Origin: Salipiger pallidus
GTDB lineage: Bacteria; Pseudomonadota; Alphaproteobacteria; Rhodobacterales; Rhodobacteraceae
Length of the DNA stretch: 64,000 bases
Assembly: GCF_014643635.1 (NCBI RefSeq)
Contig: NZ_BMJV01000001.1
Span: 248,001 to 312,000, forward strand
Direction of reading: 5' to 3'
Part shown: positions 1-9,318 of the stretch, piece by piece
Numbering within the stretch: the first letter of the stretch is position 1
How the letters are laid out: each line of letters opens with the position of its first letter
Position numbers and translations under genes: made by a program
The notes under the pieces: model-generated
Told to the model about the DNA's origin: nothing
What the model saw: the letters and a program-made list of their open reading frames with translations, nothing else
Database searches by the model: none

Positions 1-1
1 T

Positions 2-745
2 CTGATCAATCCGCAGTGCCACTTCGGGGCAATGAACATCCAGATCCACGGCATCCGCCCCGAGCATGTCTCGGGTGAGCCCCTGTTCGAGGACTTCCTG
101 GACGCGGTTGGTGACTTCCTCGAGCGGCACGCCCTGTTCCAGCACAGCTCGTTCGACTCCCGGGCCATCAAAAGCGCGACCGAGGCCTGCAACCGTATCT
201 CCGCACCCCTGCAATGGAACGACAGCGTCAAGATCGCCCGACGCGCCTGGCCTGAATTCAAGGGCAACGGGGGGCATGGGCTCAGCCATCTCAAGACTGC
301 GCTGGGGCTGGATTTCCGGCATCACGACGCCGGCGAGGATGCCCGCGCTTCGGCCGAGATCGTGTTGCTGGCGGAGGCGCAGATGGGCATGCCTTACCAG
401 GACATCCTCGGCCCAAGCCAAACACGGCCGACCAGGAAGGCATCGGTCGCACGCACCGGCTGCACTGACGCACCGCTGTCCGGCAAGATCGCGGTATTTA
501 CAGGGGCTCTCACCATGACTCGCCGGGAGACTGCCGAGGTCGCGTCGCGTGCGGGCATCACCACGGCGCAAAGCGTGTCGAAGAACGTTCATCTTCTGGT
601 CGTTGGCGACCAAGACCTCTCAGCGCTGGCGGAGGATGAAAGCAAGAGCGCAAAGCATCGGAAGGCTGAGGCGCTAATTGCCAAAGGGTGCGAGCTGAGA
701 ATCATCGGCGAGACTGACTTTCTCGCGCTAATCGCCGTGAGCTGA
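2..745 (+). CDS. DnaQ-like 3'-5' exonuclease with C-terminal BRCT domain (5' partial)
   Basis: The reading frame is open back to the window edge: codons before the first internal ATG (position 32) read LINPQCHFGAMNIQIHGI, which resembles the middle of a DEDDh exonuclease domain, so the true start lies outside the window. The segment around residues 75-105 (HGLSHLKTALGL then HHDAGEDARASAEI) carries the last exonuclease motif, with His and Asp as in ExoIII. After a linker, residues ~150-235 (LSGKIAVFTGALTMTRRE...) form a BRCT domain like that of NAD-dependent DNA ligase. The architecture is that of stand-alone DnaQ-family exonucleases thought to act in DNA repair rather than the replicative epsilon subunit. 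The N-terminal catalytic D-x-E motif is not visible here. Confident on family, not on substrate. Confidence 0.85.
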   Translation: MINPQCHFGAMNIQIHGIRPEHVSGEPLFEDFLDAVGDFLERHALFQHSSFDSRAIKSATEACNRISAPLQWNDSVKIARRAWPEFKGNGGHGLSHLKTALGLDFRHHDAGEDARASAEIVLLAEAQMGMPYQDILGPSQTRPTRKASVARTGCTDAPLSGKIAVFTGALTMTRRETAEVASRAGITTAQSVSKNVHLLVVGDQDLSALAEDESKSAKHRKAEALIAKGCELRIIGETDFLALIAVS

Positions 746-792
746 CGTTTCCCTATCCGTCCTTTGCAACAGGCTTGGACGCCCCAAGAGAT

Positions 793-819
793 GCCAAGTA
801 TCCGAAATTCGGGCTTGGC
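793..819. terminator. Inverted repeat downstream of the exonuclease gene, possible terminator
   Basis: Arms GCCAAG (793-798) and CTTGGC (814-819) enclose a second palindrome CCGAA-A-TTCGG (802-812), giving an almost fully paired hairpin 48 nt after the stop codon at 745. No T-tract follows, so it may instead be a protein-binding palindrome. Confidence 0.35.
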
Positions 820-923
820 ACTCACCATGTCCGAATTTACTGACTGCGTAGAGTTTGAGCGGACGAAAGAGCCTTCCCGCTGAGCTCGTCTCCCTGAAAC
901 GAGCCGGACGTATTCCAAGAGGC

Positions 924-1154
924 TCAAGTCACCTTGCCGTCCAGCGGCGTATCAAGGCCGTCCTTCGCGACCTCAAAGACCACCTGCCCGCCCTTGTCGA
1001 GGAACCGCTCGCGCTGCGCGACGCCAAAGTCACGGTAGGGATAGGTGCTGCGGGGGATCGGTGGGCTGAACTGCTCGAGGCGATCGGACGGCGCTTCATC
1101 GAGGGTCAGATCCGCAGGCTCGAGGTCATAAGCGAGGCAACGGACCAGCGTCAT
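924..1154 (-). CDS. Small hypothetical protein, uncertain
   Basis: A 76-codon frame starting with ATG at 1154. The product begins MTLVRCLAYDLEPADLTLDE and has mixed, protein-like composition with acidic and aromatic residues, unlike most frames nearby. I do not recognise a family, and there is no convincing Shine-Dalgarno sequence (upstream is CCCACGGAAA). It may be a truncated remnant in an eroded region. The 11-mer GTGGGACACCT occurs at about 1160 and again about 1213, just upstream. Confidence 0.25.
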   Translation of the reverse strand: MTLVRCLAYDLEPADLTLDEAPSDRLEQFSPPIPRSTYPYRDFGVAQRERFLDKGGQVVFEVAKDGLDTPLDGKVT

Positions 1155-2524
1155 TTTCCGTGGGACACCTGTCGCTTAACCTCTTGATTTCGCTCAGTCG
1201 CAAAATGCCGACATGTGGGACACCTCTTCACTGATTTCCCGGCGAAAATCCGGATTTTCAGTATCCCTTCACCCGCTCCAATCCCTCCCATTCCATCTAT
1301 ATTTATCAGACCATTGGGGCGTGATGTATCCCAGACCATCTCTGAGCCGTCGGACACTGCGGCATCTGAACGGCGTGCCGGGCTATGCTGTGCGGCCCAG
1401 ATAAGGGCTGCGGTTCCTCTCGGAAAAGCGCCCGGCGACCGCACCCAAGCACAGGATCTCGCAAGCGACATTGCCACCGATGGTGGTGAGTTTGCTGCTT
1501 GCGATGGGTGAGATATCGCAACGGGCCCTTTTCCGTCGAGCACGCCACAGAGACGCGAGCAATCTATCGCACCTTCACACCTACGCCTTTCGAGAGAGAG
1601 GGCCGCAAAGCCCCGTCGAGCTTTGCGGCCAAACCGATCAAGCATCGCAACGTGATCAGGATGGTGACATTGGGATGCCACACAACCTAAGATAATACAC
1701 GCCGGCTTTTCAAGCAACCGATTTAAGGGGAGGTCGCATTGCTGTTTCGAGAACTCAGCATTGCATGCAAGCAAAGCGCATCATTTCTCAGATGCTCCTC
1801 CCAGGCCTCATCACCCAACGCGATCACCCAAAGGTGCCACTGCTGCAAGGGCCATAGAGCAAAATCCGCTGAGGCTTGAGGTGCTGCCGATCTCGTTCGC
1901 GACGAGGCCCTGTGCCTTGTCATAGGCCCGCACCAGCGTAACGGCGAGGCCCGCAAGCGGCAGCATTATGAACGGGCGCAACAGCGGTGACCCTTTTTCT
2001 TGGTCACATCCTTCCAGAATTAAGCGGCACGCGTCCGCGTGGGGTGTGGGAAAGTTTTAACCCTAAGGCCTGAACGAGGACGACGTCCGTCCGGTTGCGG
2101 GCTCGGGCAAAGCGCCAGCGGTGGCGGGTCGTGATGGTCGCCGGGTCGTCCCTGGCCGCGGGCTGGCCCCGGTGCGCACTAAGCCGCACCGGCATCGAGA
2201 GCCTGGAACCGTCTTTCACCGCGGGCTGGTTGTGGCCCAGGATCTTCAGGCCCGGCCCATCCGCCGCCTGCAGCCTCTCAATGAGCGCGTTGAGCGCCCT
2301 GCCCTAATGATGGCTGAAGGCGTCGGCCTCCGCCGGGCCGTGGCCGCCGAGCAGGCGGTCCTTAATCATGTCTGAGTTGTGGCCTATCACGCGGGAAAAG
2401 GTGTTCCGATCGGGCGGCCCACCATGACAACGCCAGCGCGCTTGATGGCTTCATTGAAGATGATGGGCGTTGTCGCGCACGAGGGTGAGGGGTCCCCGGG
2501 CCTCCAATATGGTCACCGCAAGGT
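1155..2524. other. Eroded region without a supportable gene
   Basis: No reading frame on either strand has protein-like composition over a useful length. Frames of 60-200 codons are present but are Arg/Pro/Ala-rich shadow frames typical of GC-rich DNA. On the minus strand between about 2400 and 2000 there are short, frame-interrupted stretches with protein-like character (for example GHNSDMIKDRLLGG, then GLKILGHNQPAVKDG), consistent with a decayed gene I cannot identify. I see no RNA gene. Confidence 0.4.
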
Positions 2525-3009
2525 ATGAGCAGACCTCCAAAGACGCCTTCCAAGACGGCCAGTTGGCAAACTGACGACAAGCCGCCGAGGCCGCGCGGAC
2601 CACTGATCGTTTGGGTCGATCCCTCAATGCAGTGGGACGCCATCCTGTTGGGCCGTCGCCCCCGTCAGAAGGCCTGTGCCGGCGCTGCGATCCAAGCATG
2701 CCTCATTTTCAAGGCCCTCTTGAGGCCGACGTTTCGCCAAGGCGTGCCATTGGTCCTTCGACACTGGCGCGGTTTCGTGGCGAGCCTGCCCGAACCGTCC
2801 GGGCTCGATTGGTCCGGGACGGACGTCAACACTCTGTCACGTCCGCTGCCCGGCAGGCGCGATTGCAAGATGCAGCCGAGAGGGTCCGGAAAAACTTGAA
2901 CGTGACGGTCTCGTATAGCGGCTGCAAATCTGATTGCGCCCTCTCGGAACATCACTCCGGGATGCCCTGCCGGGTGACAGTCAGCACCGGCATCAAGATG
3001 GAGGGCTAA
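2525..3009 (+). pseudogene. IS5-family transposase, N-terminal remnant
   Basis: From ATG 2525 the frame reads MSRPPKTPSKTASWQTDD, followed by PLIVWVDPSMQWDA and later AIQACLIFKALL, FRQGV and GLDWSGTDVNTLSR. These match in order the N-terminal third of IS5/IS903-type transposases (SRP..YKT.NW..YN; L.IWFDPE..W.A; AIQTCLT.K.LF...LRQTTGFVESLL.L.GLDW.VPDFSTLSRR). The match then moves to another frame and ends with STGIKMEG (canonical DSTGIKVEGEGEW) before a stop at 3009. The catalytic core and C-terminus are missing or unrecognisable downstream, so the copy is dead. Confidence 0.75.
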
Positions 3010-3554
3010 GACGCGCCATCGGCTGTTCATATGGCTGGCCGTCCCGAACAAACCAACCACCAGGCTGTGTGGTCACAAGGCGGTCCCTCCCTCGGATGTC
3101 TCATGCGGTCCCGAGCCAAAGCAAGCTCCGTCAGCTTGATGCGAAAGGCCACGCCTTTTTGGCGGCAGGCTTCGCTCACAACAGGTTCCGGCGCAGGTGC
3201 GAGCGGCATGATGCCAAGGGTGCATCAGCTTGTGGCAGCCGCGATCCAGCCGGCCCCCCTTTGACGCGACAAGGTTGCGTCTCGGAAAGGTTCATTGCGA
3301 TCCGCAGTCTCTTTGTGGCGCAGACGCCGTCAATCCAGACCAGGCGGCGGCGCTGAAAGATGGCGTCAACAGACGAGGCCGCCCACACCGTCATGGATTA
3401 TCAGGTCCTTGGCCACCGGAATGCCGATGGGGATCCAGCTGCGGTACCCACTAAAGGTCAAATGATCCGCAGCAACGAGTCCCCCCGCCGGTCGGTGTGG
3501 CCGGGCCGGCATAAGCGCCTAAGTAAGACGTGAGTCCAACACGAGAGACACGGA
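3010..3554. other. Non-coding or decayed interval upstream of the YihY gene
   Basis: No supportable gene. This is probably the decayed remainder of the IS5-type element plus the upstream region of the next gene. Frames here lack domain-like sequence. Confidence 0.4.
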
Positions 3555-4496
3555 ATGGCCGAACGCCCACCGACCGAAGCAGGTCGTGATGCCGTCATCA
3601 CCCAAGGCATCGTCACAGACAACCCGGAAGCATTGCTTCGCGGCACAGGATGGCGCGTTGTATGGGCGATCTTTCGCGAGGGCGGCTTGCGGCTCTGGAG
3701 CGATGACGCCTTCGGGCTGGCCGGAAATGTCGCCTTCCGCGTCCTCATGGCCGTCTTCCCGTTCCTGATCTTCACGTCTTCCCTGACCGCCTTCTTCGGA
3801 AATCAGAGCATGGCCGAAGACCTGATCTCGTTCCTGATCGCGATCGTGCCGGATACCTTGATCGAACCCATCGTCTCCGAGGTCCGCCAGGTGATGACGG
3901 TGCAGCGCGGCGGGGTGCTGTCGCTCGGCATCCTGCTTACCATCTGGTTTGCACTGGGCGGTGTCGACGGCATCCGGGTGGGCCTCAACCGGGCCTACGG
4001 GATCCGCGAGACGCGCCCCTGGTACGTGCTCTATCCGCTGATGGCGCTGATGGTGCTGATCGCCAGCCTGGTCCTGGTCCTGGTGGGCTACCTCCTTGTG
4101 CTCGCCCCCCGCGCCGGCTCGTGGCTGCACGTCCTGTTCCCCAGTTTCGACCCGGCCTCCGTGACGGTGAGCCTCGTGCGCTACCCTTCGGCCGCGCTCA
4201 TTCTGATCGCGTCCCTGTTTCTGGCCCACGTGCTCCTCCCGGCCCGGCGCACGCGCTTTTCGTCGATCTATCCGGGCGTGCTGTTCACGGTTGCGTCGTG
4301 GATCCTGCTGACAGTCGCCTTCTCGTTCTACCTCGCGCATTTTGCCTCCTACGCAAGCTACTACGGCGGCCTCGCGGGGATCATTGCGGCCCTGTACTTC
4401 ATGTATTTGGCTGCGCTGGTTCTCATTTTTGGCGGAGAGCTCAACCGGGCGATACGCATCCGCCGCCTGTCACGCGCGATGCGCGGCCGCGGATAA
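3555..4496 (+). CDS. YihY/virulence factor BrkB family membrane protein
   Basis: The 313-aa product fits the BrkB/YihY family (formerly mis-assigned as RNase BN). An N-terminal cytosolic segment (residues 1-45) is followed by about six hydrophobic segments: around 53-78 (NVAFRVLMAVFPFLIFTSSL), 115-140, 155-185 (LYPLMALMVLIASLVLVLVG), 210-232, 240-265 and 270-298. Family hallmarks include the FPFLIF segment, ...FALGGVDGIRVGLNRAYGI... near residues 132-150, and YASYYGGLAGIIAALYFMYL near the C-terminus. The start ATG at 3555 follows a purine-rich GAGAGACACGGA. The family sits in the inner membrane; its molecular role is not established. Confidence 0.9.
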   Translation: MAERPPTEAGRDAVITQGIVTDNPEALLRGTGWRVVWAIFREGGLRLWSDDAFGLAGNVAFRVLMAVFPFLIFTSSLTAFFGNQSMAEDLISFLIAIVPDTLIEPIVSEVRQVMTVQRGGVLSLGILLTIWFALGGVDGIRVGLNRAYGIRETRPWYVLYPLMALMVLIASLVLVLVGYLLVLAPRAGSWLHVLFPSFDPASVTVSLVRYPSAALILIASLFLAHVLLPARRTRFSSIYPGVLFTVASWILLTVAFSFYLAHFASYASYYGGLAGIIAALYFMYLAALVLIFGGELNRAIRIRRLSRAMRGRG

Positions 4497-5147
4497 ATAG
4501 CGAGGCTTCCATGGCGCCGAGTGTGGGAGCCCGTTCAACGCTTGGTGCCCTCGTGCACCATCATGCTTACCGCTGCGTTCCCTCTTTGGGTATAAGAGGG
4601 CTTTGCGTGGGTCGATAGCAGGGCTCGCTCAATCCGCCCCATTGCTGCCTGGTCGCACATACGCAGAGAGCAAGGAAGGGATAGAGGTCAAGCGTACCAG
4701 TCACGGCGGTTTGCGCTTCAGCAGGCCGGCCAGCTGGGTGACCGAAGGCGTGTCAGCGCCGGTTGATGATGAGCCTTATGCTCCCCGCGTGGGCCTCGGC
4801 TGTAAGGCGCCGTCACACCAGACAGGCCTCGCTCCAACAACAACAATCCTCGGGAAGCATTCTGACAGGTAAGCGCCACGGGTGCACGAGGGCCAACGCA
4901 GCGCCGGTCTCAGTAGACACTGCGACGGCGCAAGATCTCCTGAACCAGACCATTGCGCGCCGGTAGGAAGCAGCAGGCAAGTACGAAGCGGAGCGGGTTG
5001 ATGATCATCATGGCGCAGCACTCTCCGTTTGACACGTGATCCGTGGACGGCAGGGCATAGAACCCGGCCCGACCCATGGATTAGGTCAGACCGGATTCGG
5101 TTCCATGAACCTTCTGCAACAGCTTTGCGACAGCAGCCGCGCGCGGA
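4497..5147. other. 650-bp intergenic region between convergent genes
   Basis: Only shadow frames are present and no RNA gene is visible. It contains the hairpin listed at 4580-4600 and the 3' flank of dctD. Confidence 0.5.
4580..4600 (+). terminator. Stem-loop downstream of the YihY gene
   Basis: CCCTCTT (4580-4586) pairs with AAGAGGG (4594-4600) across a 7-nt loop, followed by CTTTGC. It is a plausible weak intrinsic terminator about 84 nt after the stop codon, although the T-run is short. Confidence 0.35.
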
Positions 5148-6482
5148 TCAGAGGTAATCGGCGCGCTGCAGGCCATACTTGGCCATCTTCTCGTTGAGGG
5201 TCCGGCGCGGCAGGCACAGCTCGTCCATCACCGACGAAATCGCCCCCTTGTGGCGCCGCATGGTGTTGTCGATGAGCATGCGCTCAAACGCCTCGACATA
5301 TTCCTTGAGCGGCTTGCCCTCGGTGGTCATCACCGGCTGCATGTCTTCGTGGTCGTTCATCAGCAGGGACGCGATAGTACCCTGCCCCCGCCGCGATTGC
5401 AGCACCGCCCGCTCGGCAAGATTGATGAGCTGGCGCACGTTGCCGGGCCACGGCGCCTGAAGCAGCTGAGCCGCCTCCTGCGCGCTGACCTGCGGTGCAT
5501 CGCAGCCGTATTCGTCGGCGAAATCCTCGGACAGACGTGTGAACAGCGTCAGGATGTCCTCGCCGCGCGACCGCAGCGGCGGCACGGTGATCTTGAGCGC
5601 CGCAAGCCGGTAATAGAGATCCGGGCGCAGTGCGCTTTCACAGGTACGGCCCTCGTCCTGCAGGTTGCAGATCGCGACGATGCGGGTTTCGGGCGGATTG
5701 CCCTGATCGTTGATGACCGACAGCAACCGCGCCTGCGCACTGTCGGTAAGGCTCTCCACGTCCTCGAGAACAAGCGTACCGCCGCGGGCCTCTTCCATGG
5801 CCGGAAGGCGCGTGTCCTCGGGTTGCATCGGGCCAAAGAGGCGCTGCATCAGCGCGTCCTCATCCATGGCGGCACAGGACAGCAGCACGAACTTCTTCCC
5901 TGCCCGGCTGCCGACCGCGTGCAGCGCATGGGCGATCAGCGTCTTGCCGGTGCCGGTTTCACCGTCGATCAGCACATGACCGTCCGCCTGGCCGAGGTCC
6001 AGCACATCTTCACGCAGACGCTCCATCGCCGGGCTCTGGCCGATCAGCTTTGACATGATCTGGCCACCGTCCGACAGCTCCTTGCGCAGGGCACGGTTGT
6101 CCAGCGTCAGGCGGCGCGCGTTGGTCGCCTTCTTGGCCAGTTCGGACATGCGGTCGGGGTTGAACGGCTTTTCAAGGAAATCATAGGCGCCGAGGCGCAT
6201 GGCCTCGACCGCCATGGGAACGTCGCCATGGCCGGTAATCATGATGACCGGCAACGTGCTATCATTGCCCATGAGCTTCTTGAGAAACTGTATCCCGTCC
6301 ATGCCCGGCATGCGGATGTCCGAAATGACGATCCCGGGATAATCCGGGCTCAGGGTGGACAGTGCCTCTTCGGCACTGCCAAAGCTCTCGGTGTCGTAAC
6401 CGGACAGCGCTAGCCACTGGCTGATGGACTGGCGCATGTCCTTTTCATCATCAACGATGGCAATCTTCATGGCTTTTGTCAT
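5148..6482 (-). CDS. dctD: C4-dicarboxylate-type response regulator DctD, lacking the GAFTGA loop
   Basis: The 444-aa protein has three parts. The receiver domain (1-120) has acidic pocket D11-D12, phosphoacceptor D55 (VISDIRMPG), T83 and K105. An AAA+ domain (~145-370) has Walker A GETGTGKT at 174-181. A Fis-type helix-turn-helix is at the C-terminus (KGAISSVMDELCLPRRTLNEK). It is the predicted partner of the DctB kinase encoded just upstream (42-nt gap) and should control C4-dicarboxylate uptake genes, which are not in this window. Odd points: loop L1, where sigma-54 activators carry GAFTGA, reads LMQRLFGPMQPEDTRLPAME (211-230) with no such motif. The Walker B region reads GGTLVLEDVESL, with the usual Asp-Glu order swapped. 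Both suggest it does not remodel sigma-54 RNA polymerase in the usual way. Confidence 0.93.
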   Translation of the reverse strand: MTKAMKIAIVDDEKDMRQSISQWLALSGYDTESFGSAEEALSTLSPDYPGIVISDIRMPGMDGIQFLKKLMGNDSTLPVIMITGHGDVPMAVEAMRLGAYDFLEKPFNPDRMSELAKKATNARRLTLDNRALRKELSDGGQIMSKLIGQSPAMERLREDVLDLGQADGHVLIDGETGTGKTLIAHALHAVGSRAGKKFVLLSCAAMDEDALMQRLFGPMQPEDTRLPAMEEARGGTLVLEDVESLTDSAQARLLSVINDQGNPPETRIVAICNLQDEGRTCESALRPDLYYRLAALKITVPPLRSRGEDILTLFTRLSEDFADEYGCDAPQVSAQEAAQLLQAPWPGNVRQLINLAERAVLQSRRGQGTIASLLMNDHEDMQPVMTTEGKPLKEYVEAFERMLIDNTMRRHKGAISSVMDELCLPRRTLNEKMAKYGLQRADYL

Positions 6483-6524
6483 TCGTGTCTTTCGCCTTTT
6501 CCAAGCCTTCGCATGGCCGCGCCG

Positions 6525-8291
6525 TCATTCTGCGGCGTCAGCGCTTTCATTCAAGATAGGGAGCTGCATCTCAAAAACAGCCCCTCCGTCGGTTCCGTTC
6601 CGCGCCGTGAGCCTGCCGCCAAGGTCCGCGACGATGCCAGAACTGATCGCAAGCCCGAGGCCCGTGCCATCGCCGGGCTGCTTCGTGGTGTAGAACGGTT
6701 CGAACAACTCATCGAGATCCTCGATGCCGTGACCGTTGTCGCGCACGCTCAGAACGGCGGTTTCGCCGCTGGCGAGAATGATCTCGATCTCCGGGTGTGC
6801 TTCGGATTTCGTGGCATCGATGGCATTGCGCAACAGGTTCACGAGCACCTGTTCGATCCGCATACGGTCGCCCATCACGCGCACCGGCACGTCGGGCAGG
6901 ATCTTGGAAATCCGCACGCGACGCGTTTTCAGCTGCGGCTCCATCATCGACAGCGCCGAGGCAAGCGCATCGGCCATGTCCACCGGGCTAAGTTGCTCCT
7001 GCCCCTTGCGGGCATAGGATTTGAGCTGCCGGGTGATGGCGCCCATGCGTTCGATCAGGTCATCGATGCGGTGGAAGGCGGTCATCGCCTCTTCCGGGCG
7101 GTTGCGGCGCAACAAGAGCCGCGCGCCCGCAAGATAGGTCTTCATCGCCGCAAGCGGCTGGTTCAGCTCGTGGCTCACGGCGGCTGACATCTCACCCAAG
7201 GCGGCAAGTTTGCTACTTTGTTCAAGCGTTTGCTCGGCGGAAGCAAGGTTCTGCTGAACCCTCTCGCGTTCCGCGATCTCACGCTGCAGCCGCGCGTTGA
7301 GACGGCGCAATTCAAGGGATTCCCGCTGGAACAGCGCCATGCGCAGGGCGGTCCGGCGCGATAGCGCGTAAAACGCCAGCGCGGCCAACAGGGCAAAGCC
7401 CATGATCTCGAGCGCGAGCACCGCGTTCACCTTCTCGCGCACCGAGGCATAGGTGGTGAAGGTCGCCATGGTCCAGCCACGGAACGGTATACGGCCATCG
7501 ACGCGCATCACCGCCTCGCCCGCCACGTAAGCGTCGGGCGGCAAGGCAGTCCAATCTGCGGTTGCCTTGATGGCGCGCTCGATGGCACCCTCGGGGCTTT
7601 GCCGGGCAAGCGCCTCGGCAATGGTCCGTCCGCGCCAGCGCGGCTCGGTGGCAAGCACGATCGTACCTTCGGAATTCAGCACGGCGACAGCGTCCGTGAT
7701 GCCGGCCCAGGCCCGTTCAAACTTGGCCAGGTCCACCTCGACGACGATCACGCCGATGACGGAGTTCTGCACCTCGAGCCGGCGTGAATAGGTGAAGCTA
7801 TAGCCGCCTGCCTCACGGGCCTGCGTGGTGAAGACCGTCGTGTTCGAACGCAGCGCGTCAACAAAATGCGGTGCGTTGCGATGCTGCTCGCCAAGCCGGT
7901 TGCGGTCGGTGGCGGCAACGATACGCCCATCGCGATCCAGCAGGATCAACGAGGCCGCACCAATTTCATCCACGTAAGAGATAAGCCGTTGAGAAGACTG
8001 GCTGAAATCGCCTGAATTCAAGGCCCCGATCAAAGCCGGGTCGCGCGACAGGAGCTGAGGCACGATGGCGTTGCGGCGCAGTTCCGACAGGATATTGCCG
8101 GAGTACAGCGCAAGGCGCAGCTCGGCCCGGTTTCGTGTACTTTCGGTAAACCTGTCGGTGAGCATCAGGTTGGTGATCCACACCGTGGTCACCGCGAGCA
8201 GGACAAGGACGCCAAGCGCAACGCGAACCCGCCAGCCCAATGGCCCGGATTTGCGATTGTGTCTTGAGGTCTCTGTGCTCTTTCCCGACAT
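6525..8291 (-). CDS. dctB: C4-dicarboxylate-type sensor histidine kinase DctB
   Basis: An inner-membrane sensor kinase of 588 aa from ATG 8291; a TTG 36 nt upstream is also possible, and neither has a clear Shine-Dalgarno. One transmembrane helix lies near residues 22-43 (VALGVLVLLAVTTVWITNL). A periplasmic double-Cache sensor region follows to ~285, with a second helix at ~290-312. A coiled-coil linker leads to the HisKA domain with the phosphorylated His at residue ~374 (AVSHELNQPL), then the ATPase domain with N box (NLLRNAIDA), G1 (DNGHGI) and G2 (GDGTGLGLAI). It lies directly after purQ (stop at 8329) and before dctD, so it may be partly co-transcribed with both. Confidence 0.93.
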   Translation of the reverse strand: MSGKSTETSRHNRKSGPLGWRVRVALGVLVLLAVTTVWITNLMLTDRFTESTRNRAELRLALYSGNILSELRRNAIVPQLLSRDPALIGALNSGDFSQSSQRLISYVDEIGAASLILLDRDGRIVAATDRNRLGEQHRNAPHFVDALRSNTTVFTTQAREAGGYSFTYSRRLEVQNSVIGVIVVEVDLAKFERAWAGITDAVAVLNSEGTIVLATEPRWRGRTIAEALARQSPEGAIERAIKATADWTALPPDAYVAGEAVMRVDGRIPFRGWTMATFTTYASVREKVNAVLALEIMGFALLAALAFYALSRRTALRMALFQRESLELRRLNARLQREIAERERVQQNLASAEQTLEQSSKLAALGEMSAAVSHELNQPLAAMKTYLAGARLLLRRNRPEEAMTAFHRIDDLIERMGAITRQLKSYARKGQEQLSPVDMADALASALSMMEPQLKTRRVRISKILPDVPVRVMGDRMRIEQVLVNLLRNAIDATKSEAHPEIEIILASGETAVLSVRDNGHGIEDLDELFEPFYTTKQPGDGTGLGLAISSGIVADLGGRLTARNGTDGGAVFEMQLPILNESADAAE

Positions 8292-8328
8292 GCGGCGCAG
8301 GTTACGCGCCACGTGTCGGAGGCTCAAG

Positions 8329-8997
8329 TCAAGCTTCTGCCAGTGCCGAGGTCAGATTGGCGAAAAGGCGCGCACCGTCCTCGTTGCCCTGGGACGGATC
8401 GCAGGCGCGTTCCGGGTGCGGCATCATACCCAGCACGCGGCGGTTGTCCGACAGGATGCCGGCAATGTCGCGGTCGGACCCGTTGGGGTTGTCGGTGTAG
8501 CGGAACGCCACCCGGCCCTCGCCCTCAAGCATGTCGAGCGTCGCATCGTCGGCAGTGTAGTTGCCGTCGTGGTGGGCGATCGGAATTCCGATGGTCTCGC
8601 CCGCTTCGTAGCCACGGGTAAAGATCGACTGGTTTTCGCGCAGCTCGAGGCCGACGGTCCGGCAGATGTACTTGAGCCCGCCGTTGCGCAGCAAAGCGCC
8701 GGGCAGGATCTTGGTTTCCGTCAGAACCTGGAAGCCATTGCAGATCCCAAGAACATATCCGCCACGTTCAGCGTGCGATTTCACTTCGTGACAGATCGGG
8801 GAGTTGGCAGCGATGGCGCCGCAGCGCAGGTAATCTCCGAAGGAAAAGCCGCCGGGGATGCCCACGATGTCGATGCCGGACGGCAGGGCCGTATCCTTGT
8901 GCCAGACCATCTCTACATCGAGACCCGCTTTACGGAACCCTTCGGCGAGATCCCGGTCGCAGTTGGAACCAGGGAAGACGATGACGGCAGCTTTCAT
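8329..8997 (-). CDS. purQ: Phosphoribosylformylglycinamidine synthase, glutaminase subunit PurQ
   Basis: The 222-aa class I glutamine amidotransferase supplies ammonia to PurL for FGAM synthesis, the fourth step of purine biosynthesis. It begins [17 protein letters not shown], typical of PurQ. The nucleophile is C86 in LGICNGFQ, and the catalytic His/Glu are H194 and E196 in MMPHPER. The ATG at 8997 is preferred over longer upstream frames because the family's N-terminus begins exactly there and AGGGAGTTCCTC lies just upstream. purS and purC are nearby but separated from it by a chemotaxis gene; purL is not in the window. Confidence 0.96.
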   Translation of the reverse strand: MKAAVIVFPGSNCDRDLAEGFRKAGLDVEMVWHKDTALPSGIDIVGIPGGFSFGDYLRCGAIAANSPICHEVKSHAERGGYVLGICNGFQVLTETKILPGALLRNGGLKYICRTVGLELRENQSIFTRGYEAGETIGIPIAHHDGNYTADDATLDMLEGEGRVAFRYTDNPNGSDRDIAGILSDNRRVLGMMPHPERACDPSQGNEDGARLFANLTSALAEA

Positions 8998-9318
8998 GAG
9001 GAACTCCCTAGGCTGGCGGAGAGGCGTGTCGCCGCATCGCATAGCGGCTTTCAATCTGCGGTGCAATCTTGCATCCAAGCTTTGTACCCTGTCGCCAAGC
9101 TCCTTCATCGTTCTTCTGTCGGCTGCTCGGTTGCACAACTGGCATCATGGGGCTTGCGGCTTGCGGCTTGCGGCTTGCGGCTTGCGGCTTGCGGCTTGCG
9201 GCTTGCGGCTTGCGGCTTGCGGCTTGCGGCTTGCGGCTTGCGGCTTGCGGCTTGCGGCTTGCGGAAAGGCGTCTCAGGACCTTCTATTGCACGCAAGCCC
9301 CCCCACTGCGCTGCCATC
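8998..9318. other. Intergenic region upstream of purQ containing a heptamer array
   Basis: This 321-bp gap lies between the end of the chemotaxis gene and the start of purQ. It should hold the purQ promoter, but no clear -35/-10 pair is visible. The array listed at 9151-9264 fills a third of it. Reading frames through the array are periodic artefacts. Confidence 0.5.
9151..9264. repeat. Tandem heptamer array, GGCTTGC, about 16 copies
   Basis: 114 bp of uninterrupted GGCTTGC repeats (GCAAGCC on the other strand), about 16.3 perfect copies. Because seven is not a multiple of three, all frames pass through it as a seven-residue peptide repeat (LAACGLR on plus, KPQAASR on minus). It ends about 150 bp upstream of the purQ start. 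Perfect short repeats of this length usually change copy number by slippage. Confidence 0.97.

Noticed and set aside
1151-1774. 207-codon minus-strand frame
   Set aside because: Composition is Arg/Ser/Ala-rich, with no ribosome-binding site or family likeness; looks like a random long frame in GC-rich DNA.
3519-4340. 273-codon minus-strand frame (Glu/Arg/Asp/His-rich)
   Set aside because: Antisense of the YihY gene's hydrophobic codons, which produces charged low-complexity sequence.
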